Below are positions 22,206-33,191 of a stretch of DNA of 64,000 nucleotides, piece after piece. Under the pieces are notes generated by a model. The model did no database searches. It was not told the origin of the DNA and saw only the letters and a list, made by a program, of their open reading frames with translations. A program made the translations under genes and the position numbers. The stretch comes from Amorphophallus konjac (taxonomy: Eukaryota; Streptophyta; Magnoliopsida; Alismatales; Araceae): positions 266,234,698 to 266,298,697 of the forward strand of contig CM040128.1 of NCBI GenBank assembly GCA_022559845.1, in the 5' to 3' direction. Positions within the stretch are counted from its first letter, which is position 1; every line of letters begins with the position of its first letter.

Positions 22206-23317
22206 TTGTATGTCTTGAGCAAACCTGCACCTCTCTCTCTTCCTCTGGTGTTCTTCCTCTTCTCAGCCCCAATTCTAGAGTGGATCCCCTCTATCTCCTC
22301 CCCCTCAATCTCTGAGTTCATCTCTGGCACCGCCGCCACCGTTCATGCCGCCATCGCGCTGCCGCGAAGCTATCGTCGGAGTTCTGTCTTTTCAGGACAG
22401 TAGCAGCTTCCACGAATTACTGCTCTCATCCACGACATCTTCTTGAGCTGAGATTTTGAGGGAGTGTTCCAGAGGCCCTCCCCCATGGTCTAAAAAATTG
22501 GTTTGGCATTTAGATCCCGAAATCTATTTTTCAATATTCGTTCCCCATTTCATTCTAGATCTGGCTGCTTTCAGTCCAGATCCACTTCCACCCTGAGTTT
22601 CTAGTCTTCGGATCTCTTTTTGATTTTTGTAGGAGCTCCCAAATTTACTGGGGGGAACGTCCACCTTCCTCTCCACCTCTAATTTTTCTTGGAATTTCGA
22701 AAGCTCATTTCATATTTTTAGAAATTTTTTTTCGATCCATCTACGGTTCTGTCAGCCTGTGTTCTAGATCCGACCACCAGTCAGTGCAAAATTCATATTA
22801 AATCGTAGCCTCCACCAATCCTTCCACAAAAAATATGTCCGTTTTCCTCTCTTTCCCCTCCACAACTTTCATGAAGGGCTTGAAGTCTGATTCAGAAGTT
22901 TACTTTGCGGTCAAAGGTAACTTTCAGGAAAACTCCCTGCTGTTCTGAGACTTCGGGTACTGTACAACAGCAGCCTTCAAAATTCGTCCACCAGAAATAC
23001 AGAGCTGGTGATTTTTCTGTGATCCCACAGGGTCGAAGCCCTTCGAAGCAGCTTTCCAACGGCGCCGATTTCGTCGCATTCCGACATCGGTGCTGGTCGT
23101 AGCAAGCGATCTCGTCGGGTTGCGCGCCTGAAAACAGAACCGGCAGGTCCGTGGCCGGTTATTCTGGCGGGTGCCGATCGGAGCTGTCCCGCTTCCGACC
23201 GACGTTCCAGCGCGACGCCACCCTAGGGGAGCACTTCTCCAAGCGTCCCACTCCAGCAGTGCCATCGGGTCCCACACGGCCCCTCTGACCAGTACGTGGG
23301 GTCCCACCCGATTTTCT
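22206..23317 (+). repeat. LTR fragment of the tRNA-iMet-type family
   Basis: Mirror of 7415-8499 and homologous to the solo LTR at 11823-13838. It ends at GATTTTC where the LTR of element F begins. The same GATTTTC/TGATAAG junction appears inverted at 7287/7288, showing that F/G was already next to this fragment before duplication. Confidence 0.6.
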
Positions 23318-25288
23318 GATAAGTGTGTATTTTTACATATTAATTCATGTTATATACATTTTTTATGGGCTTAAATAATAATAAATATACATGTATCACA
23401 CTTACTTTAAATTTAGAGTCAAATATTTAATTTTCTGGAATTAAATAATTTTAATAAGGATATTTGCTTATTTATGCAGGCACTCGGTACGAGAGAAGCG
23501 ACAAGAAACAAATATAAAAAATAAAAAAAGAGAAAAATAACAAAAAAATTAATAAAGGTCAAAAGCCCATGGACTTGTTCAAAAAGAAAAGAAAAAAAAA
23601 TAAATAAAAAATAAATTTATTTTATTTCTTTAAGCTTTTATAAGATATTTACATAATATATATATATATTTATATATATAGCGTGTGTGTGTTTTCGTTT
23701 GCAGGAAAGCAGGCGCCCGCCTTCGCGTCTGGCACGGGCGACGAGGTGGCCGAAGGCGCGTCAAGGCGCCTTAGCACGGTCAACGCGCCAGGCGGGGGCA
23801 CCGCGGCGCAGCCGCGGCGGGAAGGTGGGGGCGGCACACCGCGGGTCCACGCGGCGGAAGAAAGAGGAAGAGAGAGGCGGCCGGCGCACGCGGCCGGGGA
23901 AGAGAGAAAACAGAGAGAGAGAGAAAAAGGAGGAGAAAAAATAGAAAAAAATAGAAAAAAATCAGAAAAAATACCTAAGTGTGCAACACATGTTGGCACA
24001 CAATTATGAGTCAAAAATTGCTGCATTAGACTTGTGTTTGTCAGCAAAAGAGGCAAGAGAGTTCACATTGGGTGGGGTTATTTTAACATTCTATAAAACG
24101 GGACTTCAAATGTAATGAAAGAAGAGTTGTTAGGAGTAGTTGCTAAGAGTTGGAATGGGGTTGCTTTGTGTTCTTGAAGTTCATTCTTGTTGGCCTTAGT
24201 TGAGCTTCATAGTAGAGTTAGAGAGTTATGTTTTGAGAGCTTTTGATGCAAACTTTGTAAGTTGATGATTGTTTTAATGAATGGTTTGTTTAAGCATTTA
24301 GTCCTTTCTTAGTTCCATTACTTATTGTTCTGATCTCCATTTTATTTTCCTGTCTTCTCGAAAGTTGTTCATCTTTAAGTGTTCTCCAATTTCTCTTTCT
24401 ATCATTTTCCTTAATTCCTAGTTTGAAAGATATTTCCTGTCTTTCTAAGTTCTGTTCTACGTGATTACTGTTCATCCGAGGTGATACCTTCTTAGTATTC
24501 TTCTGTTTTGAAACCTTTCCATCCTCTTTTTACTCTGAGTTCTTCATGAAAGTTGTTCCTCACTTGTAGATCTAACTTTTGTTCTTCTATCACTTCTTCT
24601 AATTCTTCTTAGTTTGAGAGTTATAATTAATTTTTCACTGTTCTGTTTTCTACCATTTTACTGTTCATCAGCACCAATCAATCTTGATTTTTCACGTTTT
24701 TCATTATCTTCCTCTCATTTTCTATCTCTGTGATCTTCATCAAACTTCTTCATCTTTTCATTCTCTACAACTTTCATTTCTTCTAATTCCCTCCATATTT
24801 TAAGTTATTATATTTCTTCCAACCCCCTATTTTCAATATAATTCTGTTGTATTTTCAACTTATTTTTGTTCCTATTTCTATCCATCTCCCTTTCTTCACG
24901 GTTTCTTCACACACCCAAAGCGGTTAGTCATCTTCCGGTCATCTCACGGCGTCGACTTCCAAGGCGGAGTGATCTTCATCCAAGGCTCGGTGAGGAAACG
25001 ACGGCGTTCTTTATCCATTGGCTAAAATTTCCTTCACTTATCTCTTGTTATTTAAAGTTGTAATTTAATTTCCTTTAGTGTTAATCGCATTCAAAAGACA
25101 AAAATTGATTTTCAAACATAAGGATATTTTCCAACTTGATTTATAAAGATTTTTCTTCCCCGTGGGATCGACCCGTATTTACCACTGTACTCGTATTTCC
25201 AAAATCAATAAAGTGAGTGAGTGCAGTTTTATAAATTTTGAAATTTGTGTGACACGGCATTTTTAAACGACGGGTGCCGAGCGCATCA
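23318..25288 (+). repeat. 5' LTR of element F
   Basis: The LTR is 1971 bp, from TGATAAGTG to GCATCA. Same plan as the G LTR: AT-rich U3, microsatellite (about 23658-23695), GC-rich cassette (23700-23905), GA-rich tract, TATA box and AU-rich U5. The GC cassette encodes chance open frames on both strands. These differ between LTR copies and are not called as genes. Confidence 0.85.
24092..24098 (+). promoter_or_regulatory. TATA box of the element F 5' LTR
   Basis: TATAAAA in the context TTCTATAAAACGGGACTT, aligned with the TATA boxes of the other LTRs of this family. Confidence 0.6.
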
Positions 25289-25294
25289 AATTTT

Positions 25295-25311
25295 TGGCGC
25301 CATTGCCGGGG
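25295..25311 (+). other. Primer-binding site, tRNA-Asp type (element F)
   Basis: TGGCGCCATTGCCGGGG, six bases after the LTR end, with one mismatch to the consensus. Confidence 0.85.
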
Positions 25312-26412
25312 AAGGAATCTTTGAATGTTGGGATATTCTTGTGTTTGATGTGTATACTTGTATACTAATTTTGCTATTTTTTATTTTACAGGAAAAAGAA
25401 AACAAATCAGAAAATCAAAGAAAGAGGAAAATTATATTTAAAATTCTAAGAAAATGAAGCGTCGCTGAAAGCCTGGTACTATAGCAGTCAAGCGTCGCTA
25501 AAGAGCAGAAACGTAGGAACAGATTTTATTTTTTCAATTTCTGAAAAATCTTCAAAAAAATCTGAAAAATTCTTGAAAAATCTATAAAAATCAAAACATC
25601 AAAATAAAAGAAAATTTTGCTGACTAGATAGGTTCATTAATAAAAAATATATATATTTGCACCAAAATAAAAAAAAAGAATTCATTTCAAGAATAGAAAC
25701 CACACTCAACATGTTCTAGGTCATGCATCATTTAGCATAGAATTTTTCTTTGTTTAATTCCTGTCATTGCATTTTGAAGATTGCGAGGGGTAAGGTACGT
25801 TCTACTTATCCTATTCTGGCATGCATATTGCATAAGAACCCCTTGTTTGAAATTGTGGTGAGCATTTCATTTCAAAATATTCTAAGGGCACTACCTTTAA
25901 ATAACATAAGGTGGGGAATTCATCACCCTTCCTTAGCCCACAAACAACATTTCCCTTGCATATCTGCATGACCTACGCCATAAATAAAAGTCAGTAGACG
26001 TTGGCCCTAGGATCACAATGTGGTTCTTGTGTTATTTGGGTTTACCCTCTTATGAAAATCGGTGCCTAAGGCAAGACGGTCGGACGGCAAACGCCTTAAG
26101 CGGGCTAGTGGTTTGACATAATTAGGTCCCTACGAAAGTAGGGGGAGCCTCCCACTATCCCATCCCTTACCTAGTTGGTGGAAATACTGAGGGTGAACTT
26201 AAGTTTCACTTCAATTATTTTGTGAAACCTCATCTGTAGGTTTAGGACACATCTAGGTCATTAGGGTAATTTGTGTGATAACTTGTTTATCTTTGCATAA
26301 AAGAACAACAAAATCAAAATAGAAAAAAAATTCATTAAAAAAACATCACTCTTTCTTGGGTCTTTTGTATGGCCACATCCAATTTTGTTCAGACCCATTA
26401 ATAGATTCTTTC
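25312..26412 (+). other. Noncoding leader of element F
   Basis: Close match to the leaders of A, B and G although the downstream protein is unrelated to pol. It contains the intact GAAA-tetraloop hairpin at 26128-26143. It is followed by an A-rich stretch and a short ATG-started frame near 26370 that stops after ten codons. Confidence 0.6.
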
Positions 26413-27548
26413 ATGTTCAACCATGCGGGCAATTTGAATTCAACTCCTTCATTTGCCTATTATCATCAAAATCATTCACTCTTCCACAATGAGGTTTACA
26501 ATTCATCTCTTACCCAAGAGCCACACCAATTTCCATCAGATTTTTCCACCTCAGTCTCCTACACAAACCCAACTCCTCGGTGGGAAAATCAGCAATTTTC
26601 TTCTTGGGTACCATATGAAGACCCTATGCAAAGTCCTTCAAACCTACACTTCTCAGGTTGGGCTTCTTACTCAAATGATCCTTACAATCAAGCACCATAT
26701 GAAGAACAACCCATCTACTCTCCATCACCTCTGTACCAACCTATCCAGCTCCTCCAAAGTCTAATTTCGAGGACAGGTTCAATCAAATGACTCAACTCAT
26801 CTTGACCAATCAGTAATCCCTTCAAGCTCAGAGCCAAATCATTCAAGCCCAGCTTGACCAATGTGATAGAGAGCTTGAAATGGACCAACATACTAGCCTC
26901 CCCACAGAAAATTTTGAAAATCAATTTCCTGATAATATCACATTGATTGATCTATCCATCAATCCTCAATTCAACAACTCTCCAATAATTTTTGATGCTA
27001 AGGATAATATGGAGCGGCCATATCAGGAATATTTAGGGGAAGCTAATGAATCTCAATTTGTAATAGCCAAGGAAAATAATGAGGAGTCTAAGTTGGGGGG
27101 AGAAGGAGGGAACAATGAACATCATATTTTGGCCCCAAACTCTGATGACCATTGTGATCTAGCCCAACATCACTCTCAACCTCACTATTCAACTCCTCTA
27201 CCCTCAAATCCCAATTTAGAAATGACACTCAATCAACACTGTCAATCAATGATGCTTCAACGTCACTCTCACCAAGCACGAATTAATAGGATGACTGAGA
27301 CGACCAAGCGGATTGAGGAAGAGCATGTGCTTCGCTACTCTGGTTCCATGTCTACTGATCAACTTCCTTATCCTGACTTTGATCAATCCTTGACTTCCAA
27401 TTCTTATAATATTCAGATCCACTGTGATTTAGACGATGACGGAATTATGGAGAGATCTTGTCAGCAAAATTTGAATGAGGAACCTAGAAAGTTTGAGGAG
27501 ATTGACGAATTTGATGGAAAAGAAATAAAAAGAATGGTGATGATTTGA
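26413..27548 (+). pseudogene. MFNHAG-type ORF of element F, frameshifted
   Basis: Residues 1-110 are Tyr/Asn/Gln/Ser/Pro-rich. A one-base lesion near 26740 shifts the frame. In the next frame a short coiled-coil-like segment resembles the one after the Gln-rich region of Gag in A, with a stop at 26814-26816. From 26880 a hydrophilic, acidic, His/Asn-rich region of 222 residues runs to 27548. There is no CCHC knuckle and no recognised domain. It is best read as a Gag-derived N-terminus joined to a tail of unknown origin. Confidence 0.5.
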
Positions 27549-28164
27549 TGAATGATCAGCTTGTGCTTGATGATCCTCATAAGGAGAATGCTAGAAAGGT
27601 GGATGATCTCCAGTTAGGGGGAGAGGAAGAGTATATTGCACCTTAAATCTTTAATCACACGTCTCTCCCCCTGCATTTGAGGAAATTCTCTTTGCAGATG
27701 GAAAGAAAGAAGAAGTGGAGGTGGAACAAGAATTGAACATTTATTTAAACAATGAAGTTGGGGTCAATGAGGAATGGAATGATTTGAATGTACCGTATGA
27801 TACTTTTGCTCTCGAGGAGAGGGTAGAGCTTATGCCAATTCTTGACCACGGTGATTCTTTTAAAATTCTTCCAATCGATTGGTCCAACCTTGCTCTACAT
27901 GCTGATTTATCTGATCCCATCGACCTTCAGGAGGACTATTTCATAATTGATGACATGGTTTTTTTCAATGTTCCTCCTCTAGTCTTTAATCGGGATGATG
28001 CTTTTGAGCTACCTCCACCTCGATTTCTGTCTTGCCCTTGCATTCACCAGCCACATTCATTTTCTTCAGGATATGAAAAAGAAAATTTTGGCAAGAACAA
28101 AATTCTTTGGTGGCTCATTCTGAATGCCACCCGTTGGTTAATGAGTTATATTGCGTTTGGCTGA
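27549..28164 (+). pseudogene. Second ORF segment of element F, acidic, unknown
   Basis: One open piece overlaps the end of the previous ORF and runs to a TAA near 27645. A second, from 27715, runs 149 codons to 28164 and is strongly acidic (many Asp, Glu and Val). I recognise no domain. Frame-compatible joins suggest the two were once one protein with the ORF upstream. An env-like identity is not supported: there is no signal peptide or convincing membrane segment. Confidence 0.4.
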
Positions 28165-29342
28165 AGACGTTATATTTAGTGCTTCTTGGGAGGCAGCTCA
28201 AAGAATTTCTGTATGCTAATAAATGGCTTCTGGAGGCAACCCAAGATTTTATGATTTGATGTTTTGTTTGAGTGTGTTTGTGTTTCAGTTGACCGGCCAT
28301 GAAAAGAAGGAGCCTTCATCATTTTGCCCCATCCATCAGGTTGTATCCTTCCATCCCAACAATATTATCTATTTACTTGTTCTCTGATCTGTCTAATGCT
28401 TATGCTATTGAGGACAATGTCATTTAAGTTGGGGGGAGGCACTTCAAATTTTTTCTTGATATCTTGTATTGTCACGCTAAACAAAAGTTTTCCCCATTTG
28501 GAGTTTCCTGATTCATGCTTCTGAGTCTAGAATATAAAAGACTAGGGAAAAGGATGATGGACAATTTATTTAATCTAGCCATGAAAAACGGATATAAGAA
28601 TCTCTTTAAAATTCATGTGCACTTTAGAAAAATGAAAATCACTTTGCACGCTAATGAAACAAGTAGGACAAGTCTTCTACTATTTTTGACATAATGTCTA
28701 ATATTCTGCATTTCTTAAAGAAGAGATCTTTTAGAAGCTTTCTGCCATGTTATCTATTGAAAAATAAAAGTTTGAGAAAAATACCATGAAAAATGCTCCG
28801 ATTCTGAGTAACCGGGCCTACTTCACCTAAGACGTGTTGAGGTTCGCGTCAAAAGGAAAATGGAACTTTGATATATGTAACCGGGCCTACTTCACCTAAG
28901 ACGTGTTGAGCTTCGCGTAAAACAGTGAAGGGTAGTGCAGCATCATGTGTATATAGAAAAAAAGAGAAGAAAAAAAATATAGATCTCAAAAGGGACAAAC
29001 GTAATAAGGCAGACAAAAAGCTATTATGCTTAATGCTCTGATGTAGAAGTGCAGAGTTGAAAGACACTTGCTTGCAATAGCAAATGGGGGACGCAATTGT
29101 CTTCGCTGTAGACTTGGCATTTCACATGCACAAGTGCTACTGAATTTTGATTAGAATTCTTGATCATGTACCTTAATTTCAAATCTAAGGCTATGTGTTA
29201 ATGCTTCCAGATTCCTAATCTTTAGTAAACTCTATGAAAGATGATCTAGAAATGAGGCATGAACTTTGTAAACTCTTGTTGGTCCTAAAATTTTTAATTA
29301 TTTGCATTGCTAAGGGACTAGCAATGAGTAAGTTGAGGGGTG
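28165..29342 (+). other. 3' untranslated region of element F
   Basis: Contains, in order: a block with GACGTTA...GGGAGGCA (28152-28250, the motif given twice); GACAATGTCATTTAAG followed by a G run (28413-28436); a 45-nt motif given twice (28808 and 28877, spacing 69) that folds as GACGTG/CGCGTC around TTGAGGTT; the hairpin ATTGCTA-AGGGAC-TAGCAAT (29306-29325); and the polypurine tract TTGAGGGGTG (29333-29342) touching the LTR. The same modules are in C and mostly in E. Confidence 0.65.
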
Positions 29343-30510
29343 TGATAAGTGTATATTTTTACATATTAATTCATGTTATATACATTTTTATGAACTTAAA
29401 TAATAATAAATATACACGTATTACACTTACTTTTTAATTTAGAGTCAAATATTTAATTTTCTGGAATTAAATAATTTTAATAAGGATATTTATTTATTTA
29501 TGTAGGCACTCGGTACGAGGGAAGCGACAAGAAACAAATATAAAAAATAAAAAAAAGAGAAAAATAACAAAAAAAAATAAAGGCCAAAAGCTCATGGACT
29601 TGTTCAAAAAGAAAAGAAAAGAAATAAAAAATAAATTTATTTGATCTTTTTTTGAGCTTTTATAAGATATATATATATATAGCGTGTGTGTGTATACGTG
29701 TGTGAGTGTGTGTGTGTGTTTTCGTTTGCAGGAAAGCCGGCACCCGCCTTCGCGGCGGGCACGGGCGACGAGGCGCCCGTAGGCGCGTCAACGCGCCTTA
29801 ACGCAGTCAACGTGCCAGGCGGGCGCACCGCGGCGCAGCCGCGACGGGAAGGTGGGCGGTGCACCGCGGGTCCACGAGGCAGAAGAAAGAGGAAGAGAGA
29901 GGAAGAGAGAGGCGGCCGGTGCACGCGGCCGGGGAAGAGAGAGAAAAGAGAGAAAGAGAGAAAAAGGAGGAGAAAAAATCAGAAAAAAATATCTAAGTGT
30001 GCAACACATGTTGGCACACTATTATGAGTCAAAAATTGCTGCATTAGACTTGTGTTTGTCAACAAAAGATATAAGAGAGTTGACATAGGGTGGGGTTGTT
30101 TTAACACCCTATAAAAGGGGACTTCAAATGTAATGAAAGAAGAGTTGTTAGGAGTAGTTGCTAAGAGTTAGAATGGGGTTGCTTTGTGTTCTTGAAGTTC
30201 ATTCTTGTTGGTCTTAGTTGAGCTTCATAGGAGAGTTAGAGAGTTATGTTTTGAAGCTTTTGATGCAAACTTTGTAAGTTGATGATTGTTTTAATGAATG
30301 GTTTGTTTAAGCATTTAGTCCTTTCTTAGTTCCATTACTTGTTGTTCTGATCTCATTTTCCTGAGTCTTCACAAAAGTTGTTCATCTTTAAGTGTTCTCC
30401 AACTTCTCTTTCTATCATTTTCCTTAATTCCTTCTAGTTTGAAAGTTATTTCCCGTCTTTCTAAGTTCTGTTCTACGTGATTACTGTTCATCCGAGGTGA
30501 TACCTTCTAG
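29343..30510 (+). repeat. 3' LTR of element F, truncated
   Basis: Begins TGATAAGTG and follows the 5' LTR until GATACCTTCT near 30510, so the last 790 bp or so are missing. The GC-rich cassette (29730-29935) differs from that of the 5' LTR, so the two LTRs of F are not recent twins. Its TATA box is TATAAAA at 30110-30116. Confidence 0.8.
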
Positions 30511-30807
30511 TTAACTGGCTTGGTTCTGATTATTGAATATAATTAAGCTGGGATCAACAAAATACTGCATGAATGTGGTATAGAAAAAAATGCTTTCAGG
30601 CAGAAAAAAATGAAGAACTGTTTTACAAATTCCATCTCTAATGAATTCACATATATTTTGATGAATGGATAGAATAAGGAGGGTTTGATACCTACAGCAG
30701 TAATCTAGAATGTTTCTGTTTGTGCAACACAGAAAATAATAGAAAAAAGTGATTGGTTTCATTTATTATCCTTTTATCATCTTCTTCTCTTAAACGAACT
30801 GAGGTAG
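30511..30807. other. AT-rich segment unlike the flanking repeats
   Basis: About 297 bp between the truncated LTR of F and the start of the D LTR. I find no copy of it elsewhere in the window and no recognisable gene, terminus or repeat. It may be a remnant of the original host sequence. Confidence 0.35.
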
Positions 30808-31052
30808 TGATGCGGGACGGACACGCGACCTGAGACTCTAGCTCGCGTGCGTCCCTTTGCGAGGAAAGACGTGGGGCCGTGCGCGGTTGAGAAACCGGCA
30901 GTGAGTCTCGGGTATCGATCTTTCCGCGTTAACTCGGGTCGAGTCATGGGACGGGTTACACTCTCGCTCTCGCAGCAGTGTACACTCGCCACACTCCTCG
31001 TAGGCATTGCTTTACTCGTATATTTTTGTATATGCCGCTGCATGAGTGATAG

Positions 31053-31208
31053 ATTATCTAGTGTAACCCGTCCCGTGACTCGACCACCCTCCTCGTAGGC
31101 ATTGCTATACTCGTATATTTTTGTATATGCCGCTGCATGAGTGATAGATTATCTAGCTCTTTCCGCGTTAACTCGGGTCGAGTCACGGGACGGGTTACAC
31201 TAGATAAT
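31053..31208. repeat. Perfect 33-bp inverted repeat inside the D LTR
   Basis: 31053-31085 and 31176-31208 are exact reverse complements, starting ATTATCTAGTGTAACCC, with a 90-bp loop. The loop repeats the GCCGCTGCATGAGTGATAG segment seen just upstream. It records a second, smaller fold-back event. Confidence 0.8.
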
Positions 31209-31686
31209 ACGAGTGTACACCTCCACGCTCCGGGCGTGGGGAAGACGTTCCCGGCCAAGTACGGTAACTCTCGGTAACAACGGTAAAAGTTAATTACAAC
31301 AGTGAATTTTATTGCCCCACGTAGGGAGGTAGAGGGCTACATACGAGTGGGGCCAGGGAGGACCGACCCTGGCTTGACGGGCAGCAATCTGGAGGTGCGT
31401 ACGGCACGAACTCGGCCTGCTGGTCCGACTTGGTCCTGCGCCGACTCGGTACTGCGCCAACTCGGTTCTGACTCGTTGGACAGCAAGGCACGGTTTCCAA
31501 AGGAACGTCACCCTCCTGAGGTCTTCTGAAGACGCTGCTTGGCTGGGACGATGGCGGGATGTCCCTGATCGACTCCCTGAAGTGGCGGTTCCAGAAGTTG
31601 ACTTTTGAGCGACTCCCTGAAGTGGCGGGAGAAGAAAATGGCCTCTCTCTCACGAAATTCTCAGCATCCCACCCCTTGCCATTCTC

Positions 31687-31693
31687 TATATAA
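31687..31693 (+). promoter_or_regulatory. TATA box of the element D LTR
   Basis: TATATAA in the context TTCTCTATATAAGACTATG, in the non-duplicated middle of the LTR and pointing toward the gag relic. Confidence 0.6.
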
Positions 31694-33179
31694 GACTATG
31701 TATAGTGTCATTAGAGATTTTAATGATGAAAAATCGAGTGAATTTGGTTGGAGCCTTGAAGGGAAGGGTGCACCCCTCTCTCCTCTCTCCCTGGTTCTTC
31801 TTCCTCCTCCAGCCCTCTAAGGTGTGAAGCACATTCTCCTTAGCCCCTCTGAATTCCATTTTTGCCACCGCCGCCGCCATCGCACCGCCACCATCACCGG
31901 ATTCTATCTACATCAGGACAGAAGTTCATCTCCGGATTGTTATCTCTGGTTCTTGTTGTCTGATCGAGCCCTAATTTTGAGGGTTTGTTCTGTCCATCTC
32001 CCCTAATCTCCAGTTAAAATTTCGTGTCATTTGGACTTCATTTGGTATTTTTCCTATATTTTTGTTTGTCCTCTCAGTAATCTGCCCTTTTGCAGATCTA
32101 CGGGACAGAGTCTCCTTGTTACATTTTTCCCACTCACTTACAAAATTTCAAAAAATCCCAAAAAATTCTCATGTGTTCCTCACATATACCCCATTCCACC
32201 ATAATTTTCGTGGAGTCTATAAAAATCTTTTTCCCTTCGGTCAAAGGTCAGTCTCAAGAAAAACACAGTCTGCCATGTGTGTGTGTCAGTCCGGGTCAGA
32301 AAACAAAACAGTGTTACAGTCATTCTCATCTTCAATCCGTTCGGTGGATGGAGTTGTGAAAAATATATGTTTTAGTTCTATGAGTGCTCTTTCCAACGGT
32401 ATCAGTCACACCTCGATCGGCCTCCGGATCTGAGTACCATAATTCTTGCCGCCGAGGCGCGCAAATCTGTTCCTTGTGCAGATCAGAAAACTCAGTCCGA
32501 GAAGAATTCAAGCAAAAATATCAAAAGTCCAACTTCTGGAACCGCCACTTCAGGGAGTCGATCAGGGACATCCCACCATCGTCCCAGCCAAGTGGCGTCT
32601 TCAGAAGACCTCAGGAGGGTGACGTTACTTTGGAAACCGTGCCTTGCTGTCTAACGAGTCAGAACCGAGTTGGCGCAGTACCGAGTCGCTGCAGGACCAA
32701 GTCAGACCAGCAGGCCGAGTTCATGCCGTACACACCTCCAGATTACTGCTCGTCAACCCAGGGTCGGTCCTCCAGGGCCCCACTTGTAGCCCTTTACCTC
32801 CCTGCGTGGAGTGGGCAATAAAATTCACTATTGTAATTAACTTTTACCGTTGTTTTACCTCCCTGCGTGGAGTTACCGTACTTGGCCGGGAACATCTTCC
32901 CCACGCCCGGAGGGTGGAGGTGTACACTCGCCACCCTCCTCATAGGCATTGCTTATGGAGGTGTATATTTTTGTATATGCCGCTGCATGAGTGATAGATT
33001 ATCTTGCTTATTATCATTTTATCACTACTGCGAGAGCGAGTGTAACCCGTCCCGTGACTCGACCCGAGTTAACGCGGAAAGGCCGATACCCGAGACTCAC
33101 GCACGGTCCCACGTCTTCCCTCGCATAGGGACGCCCGCGAGCTAGAGTCCCAGGTCGCGTGTCCGTCCCGCATCAATTT

Positions 33180-33191
33180 TGGTATCAGAGC
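33180..33191 (+). other. Primer-binding site, tRNA-iMet type (element D)
   Basis: TGGTATCAGAGC complements the 3' end of plant initiator tRNA-Met and lies four bases after the LTR end. This separates D from the Athila-like elements. Confidence 0.85.

Larger units (their letters stand above)
23318..30510 (+). mobile_element. Element F: non-autonomous Athila-like element
   Basis: Order: 5' LTR, tRNA-Asp-type primer site, leader, a broken ORF of Gag-like and then unknown composition, a second broken ORF, a 3' UTR with the same repeated motifs as C and E, polypurine tract, and a 3' LTR truncated at about 30510. There is no protease, reverse transcriptase or integrase. All recognisable cis signals of the autonomous relatives are present. 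Confidence 0.8.
30808..33175 (+). repeat. LTR of element D with long inverted ends
   Basis: Starts TGATGCGGGACGG and ends CCGTCCCGCATCA. The left part (30808 to about 31600) is an inverted copy of the right part (about 32520-33175), including whole stretches such as CTTCAGAAGACCTCAGGAGG. The middle of about 920 bp (31600-32520) is unique and holds the TATA box and a GC-rich 5' UTR-like segment with CCGCCGCCGCC. A tRNA-iMet primer site follows the right end. A duplicated segment makes the left arm about 135 bp longer. Confidence 0.75.

Noticed and set aside
26413..28164. Envelope-like gene in element F, as Athila elements can carry one
   Set aside because: No signal peptide, cleavage site or clear membrane segment, and the N-terminal part looks like Gag.
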